Origin: Nitrosopumilus ureiphilus
GTDB taxonomy: Archaea; Thermoproteota; Nitrososphaeria; Nitrososphaerales; Nitrosopumilaceae
Length of the DNA stretch: 64,000 bases
Assembly: GCF_013407185.1 (NCBI RefSeq)
Contig: NZ_CP026995.1
Span: 434,841 to 498,840, forward strand
Reading direction: 5' to 3'
Shown: positions 54,169-62,742 of the stretch, in pieces
How the letters are laid out: each line of letters starts with the position of its first letter
Position numbering within the stretch: position 1 is the stretch's first letter
Program-made: the position numbers and the translations under genes
Notes under the pieces: model-generated
What the model was told of the DNA's origin: nothing
Databases searched by the model: none
Seen by the model: only the letters and a program-made list of their open reading frames with translations

Positions 54169-54407
54169 TCATTTAGTATTTCTGTTATTGACACCATTCA
54201 CAAAAAATTTCTGACTCTCTGGCACCATGATACTAGTATTCGTTTTTTAGAAAAACATTCAACTTGTGAATTTTATAATGAATCTGGAAATTTTTGATGT
54301 TGTAATCAAGATAGCAAATGGTACACATTTTCCCACTGAAACTATCCTATAGTCTCAAACAGGATTTGGATAAACCCTTTTAATTAAAAATTTCAGCCTA
54401 ATTTCAA

Positions 54408-54830
54408 ATGCTAACTGAAACCAAGATGAAGGGAAACATTCTACATGACATTACTCATTGGGGAATTCGTGCATCAATTGGTGCAATATTTATCGTTCAC
54501 AGTTTAAAGAAATTTGATCCTATCTGGCAGGAATGGCTTGTAGGAATCGGCATGCCTCCTGAAATGCAACTTCCGATTGCATTGGCCGAGTTTATTGGAG
54601 GAATATTTCTAATTGTAGGAGTTCTCACCAGAATTACGGGTGCAGTATTTTCTGTGATATTACTTGGAGCGATATTTCACATTAGATGGGAAAATGGGTT
54701 TTTTGTATCCCAAGGAGGCTGGGAATGGGACCTTGTGATGCTTGCAGCAGTCTTGTCAATTATTGCAGCAGGTCCAGGTAGAATATCTATTGCAAGTTTA
54801 ATTAAAAGACTGCCAAAATTTTTGCAATGA
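54408..54830 (+). CDS. DoxX-family membrane protein
   Basis: 140 aa, four helices. WGIRASIGAIFIVHSLKKFD, MQLPIALAEFIGGIFLIVGV (with conserved AExxGG) and FHIRWENGFFVSQGGWEWDL match DoxX. The family covers quinol-linked and thiosulfate-related oxidoreductase subunits and many unknown proteins. TATA-like TTTTAATTAAAAA lies some 25-30 nt upstream. Confidence 0.85.
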   Translation: MLTETKMKGNILHDITHWGIRASIGAIFIVHSLKKFDPIWQEWLVGIGMPPEMQLPIALAEFIGGIFLIVGVLTRITGAVFSVILLGAIFHIRWENGFFVSQGGWEWDLVMLAAVLSIIAAGPGRISIASLIKRLPKFLQ

Positions 54831-54952
54831 CTCATTGAAAAATTTCTAATCTTTTGAGAAAAAATTGGGGTTAGAGTACGGGCTTCAAATAAAATCAATG
54901 TAAAACCAAGTACTCAGAATTTAGTTTCCACTAGGGAAAAACTACGAGTACT

Positions 54953-55237
54953 TTAGAGAATTTGCTGTCGAATTACTTCGTCAAAGGCTTCAACGTATAC
55001 AATCTGAGACAAAATATTTTCAGTTTGCATCGTGTCCGTTGTGTCTACAGAAGGTTTCGTATCATTTGGGATGGATAGAATTTCTGCTTCTACACCTTCT
55101 AAAAGTTCTCCAAACTCGTGAACTAGGTTGTCTGCCTCATGGTCGCCAAACACATCATCTACACCCATTGCCATTAAGACAATTAGTGCCATTATGGCAG
55201 TCAGTCCAACAGATTTTTTGTTTTGAAATCTAGTCAC
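54953..55237 (-). CDS. Small exported acidic protein, 94 aa
   Basis: Signal peptide (SVGLTAIMALIVLMAMGVDD with cleavage near VFGD), then an acidic region DHEADNLVHEFGELLEGVEA. No family recognised. Stand-alone. Confidence 0.6.
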   Translation of the reverse strand: MTRFQNKKSVGLTAIMALIVLMAMGVDDVFGDHEADNLVHEFGELLEGVEAEILSIPNDTKPSVDTTDTMQTENILSQIVYVEAFDEVIRQQIL

Positions 55238-55372
55238 AACAAAAATTTGAGAATTATATTATTTAAAAATAAAGAAGAAAAGATTCAGCAGTTCTCAGAA
55301 TTTTAAAAAGATAAATACCATATTTGGAACATTTGAGTACATCTTATATTCCATATATTCATATCATATAAT

Positions 55373-55513
55373 ATGAAGAAACGTGTTACAATAATGATTG
55401 ACGAAGATTTGTACAAGAAACTTCGAATCCATCAAGCAAAAATAATACAACAAAGCCAGACATCATTTAGTTATTCTCAAGCATTAAACGAAGTATTGCG
55501 AAAAATACTTTGA
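55373..55513 (+). CDS. Ribbon-helix-helix protein, 46 aa
   Basis: KKRVTIMIDEDLYKKLRIHQ gives the beta strand and first helix, and SFSYSQALNEVLRKIL the second helix of a MetJ/Arc-type fold. ATG start about 20 nt after a TATA-like ATATTCATATCATATAAT region. Short, so easily missed. Possible autoregulator; target unknown. Confidence 0.72.
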   Translation: MKKRVTIMIDEDLYKKLRIHQAKIIQQSQTSFSYSQALNEVLRKIL

Positions 55514-55592
55514 GCATTACAAGAATCCTTCAAAAGCTGTAGATGTTAGTTTAAAACTTTAGGTTCAATTTCATAGATGTTTGAACTAAAAA

Positions 55593-56186
55593 TCATCCTG
55601 TTTTAGAAACTAAATTCATAGGAATTTCTGCCCTCCCAAATGATTCATCAATCAAAAGATAGTATTCTTTTGAAGGATCATATTCAAAATCAATATAGTT
55701 TCCGTATCCCTGTCCTGGTCCAAAAATAATGTTGAGTAATTTTGTCTGACCTGGATTTATTCCGATATTGCCTGCAGCAAAATTGTTTGAAGAGAATTTG
55801 AATTTGATTTTGCCATCTGAGAGATGGTAATTACAAGACAATGCTCCTGAACAGTGAAGCAATACGACATCTGATGAGCCTGTATTTTCTGCCAACATCT
55901 CTAAATTGAAAACTGCCATTCCTTGTTCAGAAATTTCAGCTTCTCCACCAGCATAATAGTATGTTATTGGTCCTACGACAAATGTTTTGGATTTTTGCTT
56001 GAATTCTAACATCTTAATTTCGTTTTTAATTGGATATTCACATATTGCAACTAATCTTGAATTCTCTTCATCTTTACATGGTTCCAAGTTTTCATAAAGA
56101 ACATCTAGTCTTTTTTCAATATCAACTGGTTCTGTTTGTTGCTCAACTAAATCATACGTGTGAGGAATATAGCTGTTGACAAACAC
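55593..56186 (-). CDS. Membrane-anchored hypothetical protein
   Basis: 197 aa from a GTG at 56186. The frame continues upstream for about 20 hydrophobic residues (HLALIVLVSFIVVVFVNSY) that would make a proper membrane anchor, but no ATG, GTG or TTG is found before the stop, so a rare start codon is possible. The extracellular part is beta-rich, with a FAAGNIGINPGQTKLLNIIF strand pattern like LEA14/WHy domains. Last gene of the zinc-ribbon operon. Confidence 0.6.
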   Translation of the reverse strand: MFVNSYIPHTYDLVEQQTEPVDIEKRLDVLYENLEPCKDEENSRLVAICEYPIKNEIKMLEFKQKSKTFVVGPITYYYAGGEAEISEQGMAVFNLEMLAENTGSSDVVLLHCSGALSCNYHLSDGKIKFKFSSNNFAAGNIGINPGQTKLLNIIFGPGQGYGNYIDFEYDPSKEYYLLIDESFGRAEIPMNLVSKTG

Positions 56187-56233
56187 AACAACAATAAAAG
56201 ATACTAGAACAATTAAAGCCAGATGAATTTTCT

Positions 56234-56416
56234 TTATTGTTTTTTACCTCTTGGATTTGTTCTCAAAAGAGCACCACAACATGGACATCGTACGCTTTGA
56301 ACCATTAAAAAAATACTACAAAGAGTGCATCTCTTTTGCCCATATAGATATCTTGATCCATTTGGAATTTTTTCTCCTTTAAAATCATTACATACACCTT
56401 TACAAGAATAGCCCAT
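56234..56416 (-). CDS. Small zinc-ribbon protein (CPCCG family), 60 aa
   Basis: CKGVCNDFKGEKIPNGSRYL, GQKRCTLCSIF and CPCCGALLRTNPRGKK. Same family as the protein at 28072. The start overlaps the stop of the preceding gene at 56416 by one base, so it is translationally coupled. Confidence 0.78.
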   Translation of the reverse strand: MGYSCKGVCNDFKGEKIPNGSRYLYGQKRCTLCSIFLMVQSVRCPCCGALLRTNPRGKKQ

Positions 56417-56586
56417 TATTTTACATCCTCAAAAGATTTGTGACAGCATGGACAAATGGAGTATCTTGATATTAATTCTAGATCACATATTGTGCAATAT
56501 TTTCTAAAAGTATTGTTTCCTGAATTTCTAAATTCTGCATCTGCATCATAGTAAGCACATACACTCCTGCAGAAATGTTCACTCAT
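56416..56586 (-). CDS. Small zinc-ribbon protein, 56 aa
   Basis: The ATG at 56586 gives SEHFCRSVCAYYDADAEFRN, then CTICDLELISRYSICPCCHK. The frame is open further upstream, but that part overlaps the real gene at 56579. The first CxxxC plus CxxC...CPCC pattern is shared with its neighbour at 56234. Confidence 0.75.
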   Translation of the reverse strand: MSEHFCRSVCAYYDADAEFRNSGNNTFRKYCTICDLELISRYSICPCCHKSFEDVK

Positions 56587-56752
56587 CGTGTTTTTTCTCC
56601 ACATCAAAAAACGATCCACAATCTTTGCAAAATACTCCATATTTTTGAACATGAACTGCTGTATTGCCACAATTCACACAAATTCTAATTGCTCGGTTTA
56701 CTGTTTTTTTGTCTGATTCTAATTGATTTTGTTGAACTGATTGTATTTGCAT
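56579..56752 (-). CDS. Small zinc-ribbon protein, 57 aa
   Basis: Q/N-rich N-terminus (MQIQSVQQNQLESDKKTVNR), then CVNCGNTAVHVQKYGVFCKD with CG following, a CxxC...CxxC ribbon. First gene of a minus-strand operon; its 3' end overlaps the next start by 8 nt. The start lies 7 nt from the paired operator at 56760-56810. Confidence 0.72.
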   Translation of the reverse strand: MQIQSVQQNQLESDKKTVNRAIRICVNCGNTAVHVQKYGVFCKDCGSFFDVEKKHDE

Positions 56753-56759
56753 ATTCTTA

Positions 56760-56810
56760 TTAGGAACAATTCCTAATTAAGTGTTATTATTAATTAGGAA
56801 TTGTTCCTAA
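56760..56810. promoter_or_regulatory. Paired Fur/PerR-type operators
   Basis: TTAGGAACAATTCCTAA (56760-56776) and its exact reverse complement TTAGGAATTGTTCCTAA (56794-56810), separated by 17 nt. The site lies between the zinc-ribbon operon and the Fur-family gene. The spacer probably holds the minus-strand TATA box, so binding would repress that operon; the right copy is just upstream of the fur TATA box (ACTATAAATATG). Confidence 0.8.
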
Positions 56811-56850
56811 TAGATAATAACTATAAATATGAAATACCGGTAAAACCGAC

Positions 56851-57276
56851 ATGCAGCAATTAGAGGAATTAGTAGCATCACTGCGTGAGGAAGGCTTTAG
56901 AATCACGCCCCAAAGAATAGCCATCGTAGATTATCTCTTAAAGACTGAAGAGCATCCCAGTGCTGAGCACATTCACAAGACAATTCAAAAAAAATACCCC
57001 ATGGTGAGCCTATCTACCGTATACAAAACCCTTGATCTTCTAAAAGAGAAAAAACTAGTCAATGAGATTGAAGTTGAAGGAGAGGCAAGATTTGATGCTC
57101 ATACAGATGAACATATCAATCTAGTTTGCATGAATTGTGGAAAAATAGAAGACATTGATGAGGATTCCCTTAAAGAAATTCAAAATAGGGTTGCAAAAAA
57201 GTCAAAATATCTTATTGTAAAGGGTAGTTTTGAGATGTTTGGTTATTGTAATAACTGTAAATCTAAATTCAACTAG
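56851..57276 (+). CDS. Fur/PerR-family metal-dependent repressor
   Basis: 141 aa. Winged helix (GFRITPQRIAIVDYLLKTEE; SLSTVYKTLDLLKEKKLVNE), structural zinc cysteines CMNC (93/96) and CNNC (133/136). Compared with PerR of Bacillus, His35, Asp82, His88 and Asp101 are kept at the sensing site while the second His of HxH is Asn90 (HIN). It therefore looks PerR-like with one altered ligand. Autoregulation and control of the divergent zinc-ribbon operon are inferred from the operators. Confidence 0.9.
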   Translation: MQQLEELVASLREEGFRITPQRIAIVDYLLKTEEHPSAEHIHKTIQKKYPMVSLSTVYKTLDLLKEKKLVNEIEVEGEARFDAHTDEHINLVCMNCGKIEDIDEDSLKEIQNRVAKKSKYLIVKGSFEMFGYCNNCKSKFN

Positions 57277-57408
57277 AATTTGTAAACAATGCAAATTTTA
57301 TTCTGTAAACAAAATTATGAAAAAAGATAGGCCTATTCTTTCTCAATTCATTCTATGATCCATCCAGTTCCCTTTTATTGAATATCTGCGTAAACAAAGT
57401 GAAAGTAA

Positions 57409-57726
57409 ATGACAACAAAACAAATGGAAAAAAGATTATCCAGACGTACAATAATGGCGTTAATGATAATAGGTTTAGCTGTTGTTATAGTGTTTACAGT
57501 TACACCTTGGAATATTATGCCAACTCAAGTTACTGAAGATGTAACAGTTATAGCAGTCACAGAATATGGATGTGTGGGAGAATCTCAGTATGGCACTAGT
57601 GTGGTTGTACCTGAATGTAATTTACAAGTAGGTGATACTGTATCTGCTACATTTTACATTCCTTCAATGGAATTGAATGGATACTATGATAGACTTCAAG
57701 ATAGAGTAGATATAGTTCAACCATAA
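57409..57726 (+). CDS. Membrane-anchored hypothetical protein, 105 aa
   Basis: One N-terminal helix (RTIMALMIIGLAVVIVFTVT) and an extracellular beta domain with two Cys (EYGCVGESQYG, VVVPECNLQ) that may form a disulfide. No family recognised. Stand-alone. Confidence 0.6.
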   Translation: MTTKQMEKRLSRRTIMALMIIGLAVVIVFTVTPWNIMPTQVTEDVTVIAVTEYGCVGESQYGTSVVVPECNLQVGDTVSATFYIPSMELNGYYDRLQDRVDIVQP

Positions 57727-57889
57727 ACTCTATCATTTCTAATTTTTAGATAAATTCAGTCATACATTTGCATACATTGAAACTTTCCAGTCTGTAGATG
57801 TTTGCGCAACTACACTATCTTCTTTGAAAATATATTATAAGCGTAAAATAGACTCAAAATCACTTAATTTTAAAAAAAATGAAGATGAT

Positions 57890-58369
57890 CTAGACAGATT
57901 CTAGATCATCTCTTGGTGTATTTATCACCTTGAAGATTTTGACATTATAGTCTCCTTCAAAAAAATGGGTGATGTTGCCTTCATCTATTGACAGCAATCG
58001 GAACTTGTACTCAAAGGAATTATCTCCTTTCAAGCTAACCTGTGCAACATGAATAGGGACGTCTTCATCGGATTTGAAGATTTGAATAATCACAGGATAT
58101 CCTTGTGAAGGATCATTTACTTTACCTTTGATTGTTCCCCAAGGAAGTGTATTTGTTTCAGGTATATTCATGGAGAGAATCGTCTTTTCAAGACTTATCT
58201 CATCATCAAGTCTTGTCACTGTAGTTTGAGTTGATTCTGCAAACGCAGAAACGTCAAACATTAAGACAGACAAACTCAACATCATTCCAAAAATACATGA
58301 TGTTGCAAAACTTTTCGTATTTCCTGTTTTGCAAGCCCTCAGTATGTCTGATACAGAAACTACGCTCAT
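57890..58369 (-). CDS. Secreted protein with one MG2-like domain
   Basis: 159 aa. A signal region at about 20-44 (SFATSCIFGMMLSLSVLMFD; cleavage near AFAE), then an MG2-like domain (LPWGTIKGKVNDPSQGYPVI, AQVSLKGDNSFEYKF) that ends without an anchor. Its ATG overlaps the stop of the gene at 58366 (ATGA), so the pair is coupled. Confidence 0.65.
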   Translation of the reverse strand: MSVVSVSDILRACKTGNTKSFATSCIFGMMLSLSVLMFDVSAFAESTQTTVTRLDDEISLEKTILSMNIPETNTLPWGTIKGKVNDPSQGYPVIIQIFKSDEDVPIHVAQVSLKGDNSFEYKFRLLSIDEGNITHFFEGDYNVKIFKVINTPRDDLESV

Positions 58370-58563
58370 GCTGATGTGCCACTCCTAACTAGATTGCCTC
58401 TTCTTGATTTTTTTTGATTTACAAACAAATCAAAATCATCTAGCATTACTTTGTTCTCATATTGAGAATCGACGCTATCTGAATTCTCGATTTGTTCGAT
58501 GTGGGTCAGCAGCGAAGATGAAAATCTACCGCTGGGGAATTTTTTGTTGTTGGCAGGTTTCAT
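58366..58563 (-). CDS. Small hypothetical protein, 65 aa
   Basis: Polar protein (KPANNKKFPSGRFSSSLLTH, MLDDFDLFVNQKKSRRGNLV), no domain. Support comes mainly from the 4-nt ATGA coupling with the secreted protein gene that follows. Confidence 0.45.
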   Translation of the reverse strand: MKPANNKKFPSGRFSSSLLTHIEQIENSDSVDSQYENKVMLDDFDLFVNQKKSRRGNLVRSGTSA

Positions 58564-58870
58564 TTAATCATCTCCCCAACACAATCTTGGCGATGCAACA
58601 TAACAAGATGGGTCGGCATCTTGCTATACACAATCCTGACATTTGGGAAAAAATATTGTGTTTGCATTCTAGTATCTCTCCTCAAACAGAACCCATGAAA
58701 GCCCCATCAAATCCTCAGTGGAGAAAGTAGGGATCTTGGCTTTATGCAAGGATTTTGACACTGCTTTTACAGGGTTGCTTGCAACCTGAGTTTTGGAAGG
58801 CGAGTGTTGCCAATTGTGTATGGTTTGCTGCTTCATGGAATTACTGGGGCTGAGTTATATATAACAAGAG

Positions 58871-58887
58871 ATACCGTATTACGGTAT
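58871..58887. promoter_or_regulatory. Palindrome overlapping the start codon of the gene at 58886
   Basis: ATACCGTATTACGGTAT, two 8-bp perfect arms around one base. It lies just after a GTTATATATAAC TATA box (itself palindromic, about 58853-58864), where a bound repressor would block transcription start. Confidence 0.6.
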
Positions 58888-59743
58888 GCCTTTTGAATCA
58901 GATTTTGCATTGGGTAACTTGCAAAACTACAAAATGTATTTGCGACCAAATGCCCACCTTCATTATGGTACACCTGGTGAACAGAAATCAAAACTCAATA
59001 AACATCAGCAAAATGTCCAAACTCTATTAAAAATAATGAGCAAAAATGAGTCATTAACTACATGGGATTTAGCAAAAATATCCATACCTAATGACATGGC
59101 AAAATTACGTGAACGTGAAAAAATTTACAGAAGATTGCTTGTTGGAAGAAAAGACAACGGAAAACATTCCGATGGAATTTTAGATTTGGGATTGGCAATC
59201 AAAGATGGAAAAAGTCTCAAAACAGGAATTGCTGACAAGTATAGACTGTCATTGTATGGAATTTTGTATTGTATTGATGTGTTGGATTTTTCAAATAATG
59301 AAATTGATAAAATTGCAGAAAAATATTCAAAGGTCTTGCCAAAAGTTTTTGGAAAATGGGATTATCTTAAATCAAAAATCGGTGACAGGATTTATGGAAT
59401 TAAGTTATTAGCAAACGGTTTGCTTGCAGACAATCCTCAAATTCAAGTTCAACCTGGAATTCCATTTTATGAATTAATGTCATACGTGCACATAAAATAC
59501 CAAAGAAATTTTGAATCTATTTCCGAAGAGCAACTGGCAGAGCAGATTTCGTATTGGTTTTACACTAATTTATTATACAATCCAGTTGGAAAAAATAATT
59601 CAAAATCCAATGGGATAAAAAGTTTGGATGCAGTATTTGAGGATGATCATGATCTAAAAAAATGGTTTCTGATTTTTTTTAGAGATACGATAAAATATTA
59701 TCAGCAAAGATATAGTGTATTAAAAAAGTCAGACGTTAAATGA
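58886..59743 (+). CDS. Hypothetical protein, possible winged-helix N-terminal part
   Basis: 285 aa, soluble. Region 40-110 (NVQTLLKIMSKNESLTTWDL, AKLREREKIYRRLLVGRKDN, SLYGILYCIDVL) looks like a winged-helix domain as in archaeal regulators, followed by an all-helical part (QISYWFYTNLLYNPVGKNNS). No firm family. The palindrome over its start suggests autoregulation. Confidence 0.6.
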   Translation: MPFESDFALGNLQNYKMYLRPNAHLHYGTPGEQKSKLNKHQQNVQTLLKIMSKNESLTTWDLAKISIPNDMAKLREREKIYRRLLVGRKDNGKHSDGILDLGLAIKDGKSLKTGIADKYRLSLYGILYCIDVLDFSNNEIDKIAEKYSKVLPKVFGKWDYLKSKIGDRIYGIKLLANGLLADNPQIQVQPGIPFYELMSYVHIKYQRNFESISEEQLAEQISYWFYTNLLYNPVGKNNSKSNGIKSLDAVFEDDHDLKKWFLIFFRDTIKYYQQRYSVLKKSDVK

Positions 59744-59747
59744 AAAT

Positions 59748-60110
59748 CTAATTTTTTGATTCAATAATGCTGTTTAATTCATTAAGATCAAATGGTTTTG
59801 TAAGCAATCCAAACAGTCCTGTTTTTTTTGCTTTCTCAAATTCTTCATTGTTAATCGTATATGCTGACGTAAAGACTATCTTTGCATCAGGATTTTCTTT
59901 TTTTATTTTAAAAAATGCCTCATATCCGTTCATTACAGGCATCTTCAAATCCATTAGAACGATATCTGGCTTTGATTCTTTGTATTTTTTTATGGCCTCT
60001 TCCCCATTTTTGGCCGTGATTACGTCATAATTCTCATATCTTAACATGTATTCTGTAGCCTCCAAGAACTGAATATCATCATCTACCAAAAGAATACGGG
60101 AATTTATCAT
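59748..60110 (-). CDS. Single-domain response regulator (CheY-like)
   Basis: 120 aa receiver domain only: acidic pocket in LLVDDDIQF, phosphorylated Asp54 in VLMDLKMPVMNG, Thr/Ser in IVFTSAY and Lys in LLTKPFDL. No output domain. It follows the kinase at 60157 by 46 nt on the same strand, so the two form a two-component pair; output is probably by protein interaction. Confidence 0.9.
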   Translation of the reverse strand: MINSRILLVDDDIQFLEATEYMLRYENYDVITAKNGEEAIKKYKESKPDIVLMDLKMPVMNGYEAFFKIKKENPDAKIVFTSAYTINNEEFEKAKKTGLFGLLTKPFDLNELNSIIESKN

Positions 60111-60156
60111 TGTTTTCTCCTAAATTTTTGATTGCTAGTCAACATTACTTGAATGA

Positions 60157-61806
60157 TCATTTTGGTAACCTAATTGAGAATTTCACAGGATTTGTAGTGG
60201 CAAATATCTCACCCTTGTGTTGCTCTACAATGTTTTTGCAACTAGAAAGACCCAGACCCGTTCCTTCCAATTTGGTAGTAAACAAGGTATCGAAGATACG
60301 TTTTAGATCCTTTGATGGTATGTTGGGGCCAGAATTCTCAAACTCAATTGTAATATGAGATCCAGTTTTATGCATGTTGATATTGATTTCTCCTTTAGTA
60401 TCTCCGATGGATTGAATTGCGTTTAGTATGATATTTACAAATACGATGAGTATTTTATCGTGATCAAATTTTATAGTTACATCATTTTTTGGAGTGCTTA
60501 TCGTAATGTTTTCTGGAACAGTCAATGTATCTATTGCTTCTTGAATAGTTTGATTGATTGAATGTGGTTTTAGAATCAAAGGAGTTGTTCTTACATAGTT
60601 TAATACTTCTTCAATTTGATGAGAAATTCGTCGTACAGACAGATTAATTCGGTTAATTTCCCTTGATATGATTTTGTTGCTGTCATTATTTTCTTTTTCA
60701 ATTATTACTCCTGCATTTTTTATTGTACCCAATGGATTTCGTATGTCATGTGCAATATTTGATGAGAGCTGACCAATCACTGTTAATTTTTCTTTTTTGA
60801 AGCTTTGTGAGCGTTTAACCAAAAATGCTAACAAAACAACTATTGTAGATAACAACAAAAAAACGCTTTGAATCTTTGTTATGAAAATTATTTCGTCGAT
60901 CTCTTTGTTAATTGACTGAGTAGGGGTAACCACTCCGAACATGAATTCATTTTTTCCATTGACAGTAACTGGAATTCCTGTGTTTATCCTCTCACCGATA
61001 TTGTCATTTGCTGTAAAAATCATCGTAGAGAGATTACCTTCAAGCACATTCTGGATGTGATAATTTACTAACGGATCATTTCCATTTGCTTGTTGAATTT
61101 CCTCATCAAAGAAATTTTTTCCAATATTCTTATTGTTAGGATGAATTAACAGTACATAATTTTCGTCTGTGACAGTCAAAAATTGAGATTCTATATCGTA
61201 AATGTTTCCGTGCCTTTTGAAAAATTCACTTGATGCTAATGTAACTAAAAACATTCCTGCTGGTTTGTTTGTTTCCTCATTGATTATTGGAAATGTGATT
61301 GCAATTTCTGGCTCATCAAAGAGCAGCGTGTTTATGGATAGAATTTTTGGTTCTGAATCTAGATCGTTCTTTTCTAAATCAATTAATTCTGATAATCCCT
61401 TAACTTTGGCACCAACAAACGAATTGTAGGTTTTACTTGCTTGAGATAAAACTGTGAAATCTTCATCAAGGGCAAGAATTTGTGCAGTAGGTGAGATAGA
61501 GTTTAGACGAATAAATGTCTGGGCAATTAATCTGTTTGATTCTACAGTTCCAATGTCTTTTTGTAGTTCACTTGATTTTGCCAAGTTTTCTAATTCAAAT
61601 ATTATTAACTCCATCTCTGAAGTAATGTTTTTGGATATTGATTTTGCAATGATTTCTTGAATTTCAATCTGATTTTCTATGATTGATGTTTTGATACTTT
61701 CTTCTTCTATACTGTAAATTTGGATCGTGGCAATTACTAATGATATGATTATTGCAAAAATGATTCCATACCATGTCCATTTTTTTTTATTCACTGCTGC
61801 TAACAA
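60157..61806 (-). CDS. Membrane sensor histidine kinase with Cache-like sensor
   Basis: 549 aa. Helix at 13-31, an extracytoplasmic sensor of about 270 residues (dCache-like; LTVTDENYVLLIHPNNKNIG is typical), second helix at about 308-330, HisKA with SSNIAHDIRNPLG (His353), and HATPase_c with NIILNAIQS (N box) and GTGLGLSSCKNIVEQHKG (G2 box). It senses an external small molecule and phosphorylates the adjacent receiver (inference). Confidence 0.9.
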   Translation of the reverse strand: MLAAVNKKKWTWYGIIFAIIISLVIATIQIYSIEEESIKTSIIENQIEIQEIIAKSISKNITSEMELIIFELENLAKSSELQKDIGTVESNRLIAQTFIRLNSISPTAQILALDEDFTVLSQASKTYNSFVGAKVKGLSELIDLEKNDLDSEPKILSINTLLFDEPEIAITFPIINEETNKPAGMFLVTLASSEFFKRHGNIYDIESQFLTVTDENYVLLIHPNNKNIGKNFFDEEIQQANGNDPLVNYHIQNVLEGNLSTMIFTANDNIGERINTGIPVTVNGKNEFMFGVVTPTQSINKEIDEIIFITKIQSVFLLLSTIVVLLAFLVKRSQSFKKEKLTVIGQLSSNIAHDIRNPLGTIKNAGVIIEKENNDSNKIISREINRINLSVRRISHQIEEVLNYVRTTPLILKPHSINQTIQEAIDTLTVPENITISTPKNDVTIKFDHDKILIVFVNIILNAIQSIGDTKGEININMHKTGSHITIEFENSGPNIPSKDLKRIFDTLFTTKLEGTGLGLSSCKNIVEQHKGEIFATTNPVKFSIRLPK

Positions 61807-61875
61807 ACTAGTATCTCCTAATTAATTCCACCAAAATTGTTTCGAGTATAAATTAAAAACTAAAAGTAATTAGGT

Positions 61876-62742
61876 TTATGCTGGTGTGTAGTCTTTTGCT
61901 TGGCCGGCAACTGCTCTTGCTTGTGCATCTGCTTTTTGCAAGATTTGCTCCTTTGTCTCGTCTGTCATAAATCCTGATTCTACTGATAATGAGCGAGCAT
62001 ACTGTGCGGCCTTGCTGAGAATCTGCGATATGTTGTCGGCAGTAATGTATGCTGCCTCTACAGATAATGAAACTGCTTCTTGATGGGCTTGGCCGAATTG
62101 TGCTCTTATCTTTTCAACATCAATTACCATCTCTGCTGCTGCATATGTGCTGCCTTCTTCAAGCGCTGAGTATAGTGAAATTCCAGCTTCGACTGGTTTG
62201 ATGTCTAGTTTGCCTAAAATTGATGCTAACTTTTCATTGATGGTCTCTCCCTTTAACACTGGGGTGCTATCTTTTGCAATCCAAATTGTTCCTTGATCAA
62301 TCTTTGTTGGAATTCCAGCCTCTTTGAATTCTGTAAGCATTGGTCCTGGTGCAATTCCTGTGTTCTTTGCAGGTACGACAATATCTATACTGGCAATGTC
62401 TCCACCTCTTGCTGCCATCATTACTTTGTTTTTAGCTAAAAGAACGTTGAGTTTGAATGGTGACATGTTTGTAAACAAGAACATGCATTGACCTTCAAGC
62501 TGGTCAGCAATTCCTTTGATTCCTGGAACGTCAATTGTGTTGAGTGCTTTTTGTGCAACCTTATCTTTGATTGCAACAAACTCTACATCGCCTTTGAGAA
62601 CTTTTCTTAATGGTAAAATCTGTGTTGAACGTACCTTGTTCAGTTTGATGACAGCTATTACTTTGTATTTTTTTGGTAGCTCTTGTAATTGCTGATACAT
62701 CTGGGTTTTTCTTTTAGGATAAGTGGTTCTATTCTCATGCAA
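61876..62742 (-). CDS. rplP0: Ribosomal protein P0 (uL10)
   Basis: 288 aa. rRNA-binding domain (YKVIAVIKLNKVRSTQILPL; MMAARGGDIASIDIVVPAKN with TGIAPGP), the archaeal insertion, and helical spine segments for P1 dimers (repeated AAYITADNISQILSKAAQYA). The C-terminus ends QAKDYTPA and lacks the acidic GLxxLFG-type tail seen on P1. Overlaps the L1 gene by 8 nt. Confidence 0.93.
   Translation of the reverse strand: MHENRTTYPKRKTQMYQQLQELPKKYKVIAVIKLNKVRSTQILPLRKVLKGDVEFVAIKDKVAQKALNTIDVPGIKGIADQLEGQCMFLFTNMSPFKLNVLLAKNKVMMAARGGDIASIDIVVPAKNTGIAPGPMLTEFKEAGIPTKIDQGTIWIAKDSTPVLKGETINEKLASILGKLDIKPVEAGISLYSALEEGSTYAAAEMVIDVEKIRAQFGQAHQEAVSLSVEAAYITADNISQILSKAAQYARSLSVESGFMTDETKEQILQKADAQARAVAGQAKDYTPA

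Noticed and set aside
54169-54407. Possible gene between the membrane peptide and DoxX
   Set aside because: Only ORFs under 25 codons, without motif or spacing support.
58404-58730. Plus-strand ORF of 108 aa
   Set aside because: Its first half is the reverse of the better-supported minus-strand gene at 58366. The last 45 codons alone could be a tiny gene, but nothing supports it.
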